A stretch of DNA of 31,527 bases from a virus, in IMG/VR virus record IMGVR_UViG_3300032236_000398, positions 1 to 31,527 of that record. The stretch is one strand, 5' to 3'. Of the stretch, positions 15,673-22,823 are shown piece after piece. A program made the translations under genes and the position numbers. The notes beneath the pieces were generated by a model. It saw nothing but the letters and a program-made list of their open reading frames with translations. It searched no databases and was not told the DNA's origin. The first letter of the stretch is position 1. Each line of letters begins with the position of its first letter.

Positions 15673-16839
15673 TTAGATCCCTCTCATTTTTAACCGGTCG
15701 ACTTCATCAGAAACATCCTTGATGGCTTCGACCAACAAGCCAACAAGGTTGCCATATGCCACAGACAGATATTCACCGTCCTGCACCGCCTGGGGCAATA
15801 CTCTCTGGACTTCCTGTGCAATCAGGCCGGTCCCTGGCTCGCCGGTATCAATTCGCGTGTATTCGACACCGCGAAGTTTTTTAACCTTGTCGAGCGCGTT
15901 TGTGATCATCATCACGTCTTTTTTCAAACGGGCGTCTGAATAGGCGGTGACGTTCCCGGTTGCCACCAAATTGCCGCCTGAATTGGTTACATACATGGTG
16001 GTAGTTCCTGAAGCATTCAGGAAAGACAAATTTGTGCCGTCACCATAAAAGAACCCAAGGGCTGTGCCAGATCCATTAAGTAGTCTTACAGAAGAGCTGG
16101 TTTGCCCACTTGCTGCTTGCACGTTGAGAACATTTGCTGTTGTGGTCACTATAAGGGGAGTAGTAACACTGGTTGTAACACTAAGCGTGCTGGACAGCGT
16201 TGCGGCGCCCGTAACACCAAGTGTGCCAGAAAAACTTGCGCTTGTGCCGCTCAATGCGCCGGTCAGTGTGCCACCGGCCAGGGGTAGACCGCCAAGGTTA
16301 GTAAGCGCCTGGGTGAAGGTCGTTGCGCCTGTGCCGCCATTGGCAATCCCCAGCGTGCCTGCGACCGTTATGGCCCCGGTAGTTGTCGATGATGGCGTAA
16401 GGCCGGTCGACCCAAATGAAATAGACGAGACATATGAAGTCAGGCGGGTATCATCAGCGTAATAAATGTTTGTGCCGTCAGAGAACACAAATGCCCGCGT
16501 CAATTGGGTGACGGTAACGCTGGTTCCTCCACCAGATGAAGCAAGCGTAACCGTATAAGCGCCGGTTGTGCCGTTATAAACAATGTAAAAACCCGAAACG
16601 CCCGACGGAAAATTGATTGTGGCGTTAGAACCAAGTGTGCCGCTTACAGTGATGTAAACGGCCTGCACTTGCGCTTGTGTCAGGTTTGTAGCCCCGCCGG
16701 TCGTTGACACGCCAAACGAACCGCCGAAGCACTTGTCAATAATGTCCCAGTCGTTGTTGATAGGCGTGTTCCAAGAGTTAACGTAATCGTTATACCCTGG
16801 TTTTTCTATCGCCTTGTTCGTCGTATACGAGCTGGTCAT
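15673..16839 (-). CDS. Tail fibre/spike protein with C-terminal S74 chaperone domain (short paralogue)
   Basis: The 388-residue product opens with a conserved-looking anchor (IEKPGYNDYVNSWNTPINND) common in phage fibres that attach to a baseplate or tail. It continues with Gly/Thr/Ser-rich beta repeats (ANGGTGATTF type) typical of trimeric fibres. Residues about 300-384 form the peptidase S74 / intramolecular chaperone domain, with the SDARLK signature (Ser301, Lys306 as likely dyad), TGLIAQEVQ and a terminal helix. In this family the domain helps trimer assembly and then cuts itself off. A segment just before it (about 252-300) is nearly identical to the fibre at 19619-22084. The gene follows the radical SAM gene by 18 bases and has an AGGGA site. 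The fibre probably contacts the host surface. Confidence 0.9.
   Translation of the reverse strand: MTSSYTTNKAIEKPGYNDYVNSWNTPINNDWDIIDKCFGGSFGVSTTGGATNLTQAQVQAVYITVSGTLGSNATINFPSGVSGFYIVYNGTTGAYTVTLASSGGGTSVTVTQLTRAFVFSDGTNIYYADDTRLTSYVSSISFGSTGLTPSSTTTGAITVAGTLGIANGGTGATTFTQALTNLGGLPLAGGTLTGALSGTSASFSGTLGVTGAATLSSTLSVTTSVTTPLIVTTTANVLNVQAASGQTSSSVRLLNGSGTALGFFYGDGTNLSFLNASGTTTMYVTNSGGNLVATGNVTAYSDARLKKDVMMITNALDKVKKLRGVEYTRIDTGEPGTGLIAQEVQRVLPQAVQDGEYLSVAYGNLVGLLVEAIKDVSDEVDRLKMRGI
15938..16080 (+). repeat. 143-bp repeat, copy A (pair with 19920-20062)
   Basis: This stretch matches 19920-20062 with the same length and 137 of 143 identical bases (counted by eye), in the same orientation. It encodes the segment leading into the S74 domain of the short fibre. 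Weaker similarity continues to about 16170. The two copies flank the three-gene radical SAM cassette, so recombination between them could remove it. Confidence 0.9.
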
Positions 16840-16857
16840 TTCCCTGCGTCCTTCGGG

Positions 16858-18303
16858 TTATTCTGCCGTTAGGCTGGCCTTAGTGTAGACTTCCGTGCCT
16901 TCAACAACAATTTTGGCCTGGATAGCCGTAGCCAAAGCGACATCCTTTTGTGCAAATTCTTCGTGTTCAAGAATCGTACCCCAAATGTCTCTGCGCTCTG
17001 GAGGAAGATGATCCGCCTCGATGTAACTGGGAATATACCCTGTAATTTTATAAATTGACAGGGCGAACAGTGGGATCGCGTCGGAGAAGGCATTGTTGCA
17101 AGATGTTTCCCAGAAGTCGCCATCAAGGAACATGCAAGCGCCCTGGCAAATATGCAAAACAGGGCAGGCGGCACAATCAGGGCGATTGCGCCAATGTGTC
17201 GACGTCTTGATGGAAACAGCGTCCATATTGGCGACATTCCCGCCCATATGCTGCATACCGTTCATAGAAGTTGAAACAGCGCTAACATTCTGGCAGGTGA
17301 TCACATTGCCCCGGAGATCCACGGCCAACACGTTTTCATCGTCCATCCCGCATTTTTGAGCCAAATTTTGTGCGGATTGATGCGTCAAAACGGCATGGGT
17401 AAACCCATCAATTTTTTGAAGGATGCCTTGGAAACCAATGTCACCATCCCCTTCAAAAATGTCATTAAGTGCTGTTTGCCGAAATAAAAAATGATCTTTT
17501 TTTGTGCTGAGAGCGTTTTTAAGGCCGTCGGCATCATAGGCGTCAATAATACCACCTTCGCCAAGAACAACATTTTGGTCGCCCGTAAAATCGCGGAACC
17601 AATCTGATATTACTTTGCGACTCATATTGTTGACGTTTAGCATTGAATTGAAACTGATGCGCCCCTGCTTCTTCATACGGCGATAAAACCGAAGCACAGT
17701 ATCTTTTTTGTCGGGGTCAACAAACGGATCAGGACCGCGGACAGACTGGCCTGGACCATCATGGCTTATGGAAACAGCAAACTGGTTATTGTACAACCAA
17801 TCACAAATTTCATCTGTCAAAAGAGAACCATTTGTAATCATAGAAAATTGTGGTTTTTCTTCCCACTTGATAAATTTCTTTTGTAAAGCCTCGACCAATG
17901 GAAAAATGGTTTTGATGTAAACCAGTGGCTCTCCGCCCCATATTTCAATTTTAAGGCCGGTCTTTTCATTGAATTCAAGGGATTCGATCTTTTTTATAAA
18001 AGCGTCGACATCTTTTTTGCTGGTTTCATCTGCACGTTCGACAAACCGCTGCGAACAATAATTGCAGCTATAATTGCAAGATAAGCCAAGCTGGATCTTC
18101 AAAACACGAACCAGTTTTGACTTTTTCAGGCCCGTATATTTGTCAAACGGAACAGACACGGACCCTTGGCCAATGCTTGCTTTGATCCTGTCATTGTCTT
18201 CAAAAACAAAACCGTTGTCCGAAGAAAGCGTGTTTGTCTCATTATCGTACATAAAAACCCTGCGTTCGCCCGCAGGGCTTTCAGCCAAAAACTTGAATTG
18301 CAT
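16858..18303 (-). CDS. Radical SAM / SPASM-domain peptide-modifying enzyme
   Basis: The 481-residue start is set by AGGAGGG (18309-18315), five bases before ATG. Residues 76-83 hold the CX3CX2C motif (Cys76, 80, 83) that binds the SAM-cleaving 4Fe-4S cluster, with WGGEP at 122-126 for SAM contact. The C-terminal region has a full SPASM pattern: Cys318-X13-Gly-X4-Cys337, then Cys377-X2-Cys380-X5-Cys386-X3-Cys390 and Cys402, able to hold two more clusters. Residues 1-65 are an extra N-terminal region. SPASM enzymes (PqqE, anSME, sactisynthases, ranthipeptide and QhpD-type thioether synthases) mostly modify peptide or protein side chains. The Cys-rich virion-like protein two genes upstream is the obvious candidate substrate. 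Local G+C is low (17821-17880 has 17 of 60), hinting at acquisition. Family is certain; the reaction is inferred. Confidence 0.95.
   Translation of the reverse strand: MQFKFLAESPAGERRVFMYDNETNTLSSDNGFVFEDNDRIKASIGQGSVSVPFDKYTGLKKSKLVRVLKIQLGLSCNYSCNYCSQRFVERADETSKKDVDAFIKKIESLEFNEKTGLKIEIWGGEPLVYIKTIFPLVEALQKKFIKWEEKPQFSMITNGSLLTDEICDWLYNNQFAVSISHDGPGQSVRGPDPFVDPDKKDTVLRFYRRMKKQGRISFNSMLNVNNMSRKVISDWFRDFTGDQNVVLGEGGIIDAYDADGLKNALSTKKDHFLFRQTALNDIFEGDGDIGFQGILQKIDGFTHAVLTHQSAQNLAQKCGMDDENVLAVDLRGNVITCQNVSAVSTSMNGMQHMGGNVANMDAVSIKTSTHWRNRPDCAACPVLHICQGACMFLDGDFWETSCNNAFSDAIPLFALSIYKITGYIPSYIEADHLPPERRDIWGTILEHEEFAQKDVALATAIQAKIVVEGTEVYTKASLTAE
18253..18277 (-). terminator. Terminator-like hairpin inside the radical SAM gene (codons 9-17)
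   Basis: Read on the minus strand, CCCTGCG and CGCAGGG form a perfect 7-bp GC-rich stem (18277-18271 and 18264-18258) around the loop GGCGAA, followed directly by TTTTT and then an in-frame ATG (codon 18). This is the layout of an intrinsic terminator, but it lies within the coding sequence. It may act as an attenuator limiting the enzyme's expression, relieved by translating ribosomes, or may be a fossil of an older terminator. Confidence 0.55.
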
Positions 18304-18308
18304 GATAA

Positions 18309-18315
18309 CCCTCCT
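18309..18315 (-). promoter_or_regulatory. Strong Shine-Dalgarno site for the radical SAM gene
   Basis: AGGAGGG lies five bases before the ATG at 18303, one of the strongest ribosome sites in the window. It fixes the start and places the terminator-like hairpin inside the translated region. Confidence 0.85.
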
Positions 18316-18327
18316 GTTGGTTGCAAA

Positions 18328-19215
18328 TTAAACGACTGGAATAAGAGCCTCTCCAAGCCCCGGCACATAGCGCCATCCAGCCTTCACACGAATAGTATCT
18401 CCCGCGTCAAGCCCCATAGAGCTGATACGGAAGCTGCCGACGCCGTTTACCAGCGTCACACGAGTCTTTGGCAACACACCAACGACAGGTTCTAAAAACA
18501 CTTCAGAATTGCAATCTGCCCGCAAATCGCCAGACGGCATACGGCATTCGACGTTTACAGTTGCCATTGCATCTGGTGACATCGACGATGGAGCAGACAA
18601 CACCAAAGTTGGATATGTATTGGCCATATCGTTATCGTCAGGGAATGCAGGTGGCGATACTTCACCTTGCCCTTCGACATAAACCTTATACCCGCACGCA
18701 GCATTCATTTTGACAACGATAGTCGCTTTATCCCATTCTTGGCCCGCGAAATCAGTCCGAACAGACAATGCGCTTCCAGTTACAAAATCGGTATAAATTG
18801 CGTTTTTGTGCAACCGACCCGGCATTGTATCAACGGTGCGATTTGATGGACGGAACAACCTGCCCATTTTGTCCATACGCATGATCAAAACACACTGATC
18901 GGTGTTTGGGCTATGGCCAAGATATTCAGATGTCCGAGAAATGCTAAGAGCGCATTCAAGCCTGAACGGGAACCCCGCTAGAGTTTCACTAAACACACTG
19001 CCATCAAACCAGCGGTAAGGCGGCTGGGCATAAGTGACCTTATCGGGGGCATGTGTCGTAAACAGTTCTGCCAATTCAGCGTCAGTGTACTGTTCACCTT
19101 TTTGGTCGTCAGTAAATTGCTGAAAAGTGCGGACGCTAATGCAGTCTTTGCCGATCACATAAGACGTCGGAAAAACAAAATTGCCTTCATAGTGGAAAAC
19201 ATTGAAGTCGGTCAT
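18328..19215 (-). CDS. Unknown protein with C-terminal Ig-like (Big-type) domain, in the radical SAM cassette
   Basis: This 295-residue protein has a GAGGAC site overlapping the stop of the Cys-rich gene. Residues 1-195 are a mixed region with aromatic-rich segments (FHYEGNFVFPTSYVIG, then AQPPYRWFDG) of no recognised family. Residues about 203-295 look like a bacterial Ig-like domain: PTLVLSAPSSMSPDAMATV, then FLEPVVGVLPKTRVTLVNGV, a GVGSF turn, and DAGDTIRVKAGWRYVPG. Such domains decorate virion surfaces and bind cell-surface sugars weakly. It sits between the Cys-rich protein and the radical SAM enzyme. It could be a fibre partner, an adaptor for the modified protein, or a second substrate. 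It contains several scattered cysteines but no Cys-rich block. Confidence 0.8.
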   Translation of the reverse strand: MTDFNVFHYEGNFVFPTSYVIGKDCISVRTFQQFTDDQKGEQYTDAELAELFTTHAPDKVTYAQPPYRWFDGSVFSETLAGFPFRLECALSISRTSEYLGHSPNTDQCVLIMRMDKMGRLFRPSNRTVDTMPGRLHKNAIYTDFVTGSALSVRTDFAGQEWDKATIVVKMNAACGYKVYVEGQGEVSPPAFPDDNDMANTYPTLVLSAPSSMSPDAMATVNVECRMPSGDLRADCNSEVFLEPVVGVLPKTRVTLVNGVGSFRISSMGLDAGDTIRVKAGWRYVPGLGEALIPVV

Positions 19216-19224
19216 TGGATGTCC

Positions 19225-19608
19225 TCAGCAGTTTGAGCAGTCGCATGTGGTGCAGTTTGGCTGTGTCCACATGTTCTGAGTGCAGTTATAAGTGCAGGCA
19301 CAGTTGCAGTTAGTTTGAATGTAGGATTGAGCATCGCAATTTGCGCAGTTAATGGCGGTGTTATAGCAATTAACACAATTGTACGCTCCGCAATCGCAGT
19401 TCCCCGTGGCACAATTTCCATTGTTGCAATTTCCCGCCGTGTTTTGTTTGTAATAGGCTTTGCTGTAATATGCGTTCATAGCATACGACTGCTGGCCTGT
19501 TTTTGTCTTAGAATACACGAAAGACATGGAGTTATTAGCGGTCGAGGCCAGCCCCAGTTCGGTGCTGAAGTTCGACATCGCAATCGTGCCTGATGCTGGA
19601 AGTGTCAT
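19225..19608 (-). CDS. Virion-type protein with Asn-Cys-rich C-terminal tail; candidate radical SAM substrate
   Basis: I set the start at 19608 (MTLPASGTIAMSN, 127 residues), because GAGGGAG lies at good spacing and because the LPxSGxIxMxxxxxELG opening is a recurrent start of phage virion proteins; the longer frame adds seven residues overlapping the fibre gene. Residues 1-60 have no cysteine. Residues 61-127 hold 16 cysteines (61, 66, 71, 73, 78, 81, 88, 91, 101, 103, 105, 109, 119, 122, 124, 127), 12 of them preceded by Asn, with Gly, Thr, Ala and Tyr between, and Cys as the last residue. The sharp two-part design, a leader-like or anchor half and a Cys-rich core, is like a radical-SAM RiPP precursor, yet the first half looks virion-anchoring. 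Disulfide bonding or metal binding are alternatives to enzymatic modification. Confidence 0.88.
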   Translation of the reverse strand: MTLPASGTIAMSNFSTELGLASTANNSMSFVYSKTKTGQQSYAMNAYYSKAYYKQNTAGNCNNGNCATGNCDCGAYNCVNCYNTAINCANCDAQSYIQTNCNCACTYNCTQNMWTQPNCTTCDCSNC

Positions 19609-19618
19609 GTAATCTCCC

Positions 19619-22084
19619 TCAATCCCCACAACGGCATGGTGGCTGGCCTTTTAATTGCCTGATTTCTTCGCGCATAGCAACGATCTCTTTGCAAAGCTCG
19701 ATCACGCCGACCATAGCGGCATTGCCGTATGACACGGACAATCTGCCTTCTGTATCCTCCAAAACAGCGTCAGGAAGCACTTCGCGCAAAGATTGAGCCG
19801 ATACCCCGACTTGTGTCATTTCTTGGTCTGTACGGTCAAAAATTCCGCTTTTAACCCGCGCCAAACTGGCAATGGTGTCCGAAGAAAGATCACGCCAGTT
19901 GGTCTTGACCCGTTCATCCGAATAGGCGGTGATGTTCCCGGTTGCCACCAAATTGCCGCCTGAATTGCTTACATACATGGTGGCAGTTCCTGAAGCATTC
20001 AGGAAAGACAAATTTGTGCCGTCGCCATAAAAGAATCCAAGGGCTGTGCCAGAACCATTAAGAATTTTTACGGCAGAGGTAGTTTGCCCACTTGCTGCCT
20101 GCACGCTCAGGACATTTGCTGCTGTGGTCACTATTGTCGGGGTGGTAACAGTTGTAAACGAACCCGCCGCTGCTGTCGTCCCACCAATCGCAGGAGGAGA
20201 AGCAAGGTAGGTGCTAAACCCTGTGCCGGACACGGTGCTGGAAGCAGATAGTGTAGTGAATGCGCCTGTTGATGCGGTTGTCGCACCAACAGTTCCGTTC
20301 CAAGCACCAGTTGTAATTGTGCCAACAGTGGTAAGAGACGAAAGAGACGTTACTGCGCTTGTAACAAGACCCCCCGCCGTATTCACCGCATTGGCAATAG
20401 CCGTCAAAACACCAGTGCCGGTGCTAACCGTCGAAGGCGCAACACCTGCGCCGCCACCAACAACAATGGCATTTGACGTCAAAACCCCGGACGTCGCCCA
20501 TGTCGATGCGCTACTAAAGTACGGGATACCGCCAGATGTGCCTGCAACAGTGAAAGCGGGGGTCGTGGTGGCCGTGGCCACAGAGATGATGCCACCGGTG
20601 AACCCAACGCTTGTAACCGTGCCTGTAGCGGCCCAAGTGCCGTCACCACGCAAATATGTGGTCGAAGACGGCGTGCCGGACACAGGATTGGTGAAGCTGG
20701 TTGCGGAGCTGATGACGTAACCGCTTGTCGGCAATGTCAGGCTGGTGGAAGCAGTGACAGCCAGGGTTGTCGGGAATGCACCGGAAAGGGTCAAATTGCC
20801 GCCCAGCGTGATCGTGCTTGAGCCATTATTGACGCCTGTGCCGCCATATGTCGAGCCGATAACAGTGCCGTTCCAAGTGCCGGACGTGATCGTTCCGACC
20901 GTTGTCAAAGATGCAAGCGTTGCAAGAGAAGTTGCCGACGTCAGCGAGTTCAACGTGGTCACGGCGCTGGTGGCCAAGCCGCCCGAAGTGTTCACCGCGT
21001 TGCCAATAGCCGTCAAAACGCCAGTGCCGGTTGTTGTCGTGGCAGGTGTTGCACCGGTCCCACCGCCGATGACAATGGCATTTGCGGCCAAAACGGCAGA
21101 AGAAGCCCAGGTCGACGCAGAGCTGAAATAAGGAATGCCGCCAGATGTGCCAGCGACCGTCAAAGCCAACGTGCCTGCACCCGTAACAGGCGACCCCGAA
21201 ACAGAGATTAAACCGCCGGTAAACGTCTGGCCGACACTTGTGACCGTACCGGCCCCGGCCACAGTTGCCCAGGTTCCATCCCCGCGAAGAAATGTCCCGG
21301 AATTTGGCGTGCCGGTCACAGGGTTGGTAAAATTAGTTGCAGACGTAATCACATACCCGGAAGCAGGCAGTGTTACGTTTGTCGATGCACCCGCCGTTAA
21401 AGTGACAGAATAAGCCCCGGAGGTGGCAAGAGTAGAACCGTTCGCCAATGTTAGCGTGCCGGTAGTTGTGGTGATTGTCGCCCCGTTTATGCTGGTTGCA
21501 GTGGCAACGCCAAGGACCGGAGTAACCAGCGTCGGCGTGGTGCTAAGAACAACAGAACCTGTGCCTGTTTTGGTTGTTACACCTGTACCACCGGCCAGCA
21601 CAGGCAATGTGCCTGCGGTTAAAACAGAAGCAGACGTCGAATAAATGGCATTGTTGGCTGCGGTAAACGTGGAAAGAGCCGTACCGCCATTGGCCGTCGG
21701 CAACACACCCGTAATGGACGAAGCAGGAAGCCCGGTGGCATTTGCCAGGTTAATAGCCGACGGCGTGCCTAAGTCCGGTGTGACCAAAGCAGGTGAATTG
21801 CTAAGAACAACAGAACCAGAACCCGTGCTACTTGTAACGCCTGTTCCACCATTGGCAACATTTAACGTACCTGCAACAGTGATCGCACCAGACGTGCCAG
21901 AAATTGGCGTCAAACCCGTCGTGCCGAAGCTAATAGACGAAACGTAGGTCAAAAGGCTGTTGGAATAAGCCGCGATCTGCGCTGTGGTAACTTTAACGGA
22001 CGCATTAGACTGGACACCCAGGATAAGTTCCGCACCCGACAATGACGATACCGCAGGAAGATTTGGGATGACGATATTGGACAT
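19619..22084 (-). CDS. Large tail fibre with repeated beta modules and C-terminal S74 chaperone domain
   Basis: The 821-residue protein starts with a TAATG overlap and an opening (NLPAVSSLSGAELILGVQSN) seen in phage fibres. Its shaft is Gly/Thr/Ser-rich with ANGGTG and GGTGVTS motifs and two long internal copies (residues about 239-408 and 450-599). Residues about 720-812 are the S74 intramolecular chaperone domain: SDERVK (Ser722, Lys727), VGVSAQSLREVLPDAV and SVSYGNAAMVGV, then a coiled-coil helix. The domain would trimerise the shaft and then be released by self-cleavage. The protein ends in an odd short tail, QPPCRCGD, with two cysteines, just before the Cys-rich gene. It shares a near-identical segment with the short fibre. 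It is likely the main receptor-binding fibre. Confidence 0.92.
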   Translation of the reverse strand: MSNIVIPNLPAVSSLSGAELILGVQSNASVKVTTAQIAAYSNSLLTYVSSISFGTTGLTPISGTSGAITVAGTLNVANGGTGVTSSTGSGSVVLSNSPALVTPDLGTPSAINLANATGLPASSITGVLPTANGGTALSTFTAANNAIYSTSASVLTAGTLPVLAGGTGVTTKTGTGSVVLSTTPTLVTPVLGVATATSINGATITTTTGTLTLANGSTLATSGAYSVTLTAGASTNVTLPASGYVITSATNFTNPVTGTPNSGTFLRGDGTWATVAGAGTVTSVGQTFTGGLISVSGSPVTGAGTLALTVAGTSGGIPYFSSASTWASSAVLAANAIVIGGGTGATPATTTTGTGVLTAIGNAVNTSGGLATSAVTTLNSLTSATSLATLASLTTVGTITSGTWNGTVIGSTYGGTGVNNGSSTITLGGNLTLSGAFPTTLAVTASTSLTLPTSGYVISSATSFTNPVSGTPSSTTYLRGDGTWAATGTVTSVGFTGGIISVATATTTPAFTVAGTSGGIPYFSSASTWATSGVLTSNAIVVGGGAGVAPSTVSTGTGVLTAIANAVNTAGGLVTSAVTSLSSLTTVGTITTGAWNGTVGATTASTGAFTTLSASSTVSGTGFSTYLASPPAIGGTTAAAGSFTTVTTPTIVTTAANVLSVQAASGQTTSAVKILNGSGTALGFFYGDGTNLSFLNASGTATMYVSNSGGNLVATGNITAYSDERVKTNWRDLSSDTIASLARVKSGIFDRTDQEMTQVGVSAQSLREVLPDAVLEDTEGRLSVSYGNAAMVGVIELCKEIVAMREEIRQLKGQPPCRCGD
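19920..20062 (+). repeat. 143-bp repeat, copy B (pair with 15938-16080)
   Basis: This is the second copy of the near-identical repeat, in the same orientation, encoding residues about 675-722 of the long fibre, just before the S74 domain. Differences from copy A are single scattered bases, mostly synonymous, as expected from conversion or duplication followed by drift. Confidence 0.9.
20288..21370 (-). repeat. Two long internal repeats of the fibre shaft
   Basis: Two copies of a 150-170 residue module lie at about 20861-21370 and 20288-20737. Shared landmarks are SGYVI-SAT-FTNPV, LRGDGTW, AGTSGGIPYFSSASTWA, TGTGVLTAI and the TSGTWNGTV-type end. The copies differ at many bases, so the duplication is old. 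Such shafts change length by recombination. Confidence 0.85.
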
Positions 22085-22818
22085 TATGGCCCCACTTGCG
22101 GAATTTGATCATAGTCGTAAGGCAAACCAACCAAAGCCGTAACCATGTTGGTCGTACCCTGTAAAAGAGCTGCTGAAGGTATAGCATTATTTGTTTGATA
22201 GGTGAAGGCCGTGGCCGTTGTCACCGTCACGCTATAAAACCCGTTAGCATTGTTGTTTGCCAAGCCTTCGACCGAGATCTGGCTGTTCGTCACCATGCCA
22301 TGCGCTTTAGAACAGGTCACAGTGATGATCTGCGTGCCGTTTGACGTCACCGAAAGCGGAAACAGGTTCACATTGTACGCAGTTTTTTGGAACAGCGGCA
22401 TAACAGCGCCTTGTTCAAGCCCCGTCGGCACGCCAATCGGCTGCGTTGCATAGTTCTGGCCCGATTCCGACACGATGTTCGTGCTTGAAGGCACAGGAAT
22501 GCCCGTTATGGGGTCAAAAACAGTCGGTTGCGACGTCGTGATATAGTCGCTTTCGGCTTCTGCCCAGGCTTCAACACGCGGATTAAGAATTGGAACAGGA
22601 TCTTGCGGCAAAACAATCGCCCGAAGCTGCTCTTGCGGCGTATCCATGCAAGGAGTGCATACCAAAATGCGCTTGTTGATCAGTCCTGCGCCAGCATAAT
22701 CAAACTGCCAGGCCAAATCGACATGGTTATAGGTAAATCCGCACCGGTCACAGATCCCAAAAGCCTGCGGGCTAGTTGAGCTTGTCCTGGCTCTGCCTGC
22801 TTTTGACGCATAAGCCAT
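22084..22818 (-). CDS. Conserved phage protein with N-terminal zinc-ribbon and Ig-like segment
   Basis: The 244-residue protein has a treble CxxC arrangement: Cys23-X2-Cys26 (FGICDRCGFTY) and Cys54-X2-Cys57 (VCTPCMD), the spacing of a small zinc ribbon. LPQDPVPILNPR follows, a conserved-looking stretch that I recall in related phage proteins beside adaptor genes. From about residue 152 a beta unit (IITVTCSKAHGMVTNSQISV, then NGFYSVTVTT and FTYQT) matches the Ig-like inserts of other virion proteins here. It starts five bases after the adaptor-like gene and its stop overlaps the long fibre start. Role unknown; a minor structural protein at the neck or fibre base is plausible. Confidence 0.85.
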   Translation of the reverse strand: MAYASKAGRARTSSTSPQAFGICDRCGFTYNHVDLAWQFDYAGAGLINKRILVCTPCMDTPQEQLRAIVLPQDPVPILNPRVEAWAEAESDYITTSQPTVFDPITGIPVPSSTNIVSESGQNYATQPIGVPTGLEQGAVMPLFQKTAYNVNLFPLSVTSNGTQIITVTCSKAHGMVTNSQISVEGLANNNANGFYSVTVTTATAFTYQTNNAIPSAALLQGTTNMVTALVGLPYDYDQIPQVGP

Positions 22819-22823
22819 TGGGT

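Noticed and set aside
16858-18303. Radical SAM gene as a host metabolic gene picked up by chance or as a contig misassembly
   Set aside because: It is on the same strand with tight spacing and its own strong ribosome site between phage fibre genes, and a plausible substrate gene is in the same cassette; misassembly remains formally testable by read mapping.
20211-21947. A chain of plus-strand frames rich in Val, Pro and Thr
   Set aside because: These are the antisense of the repetitive fibre shaft; regular codon repeats keep the opposite strand open.
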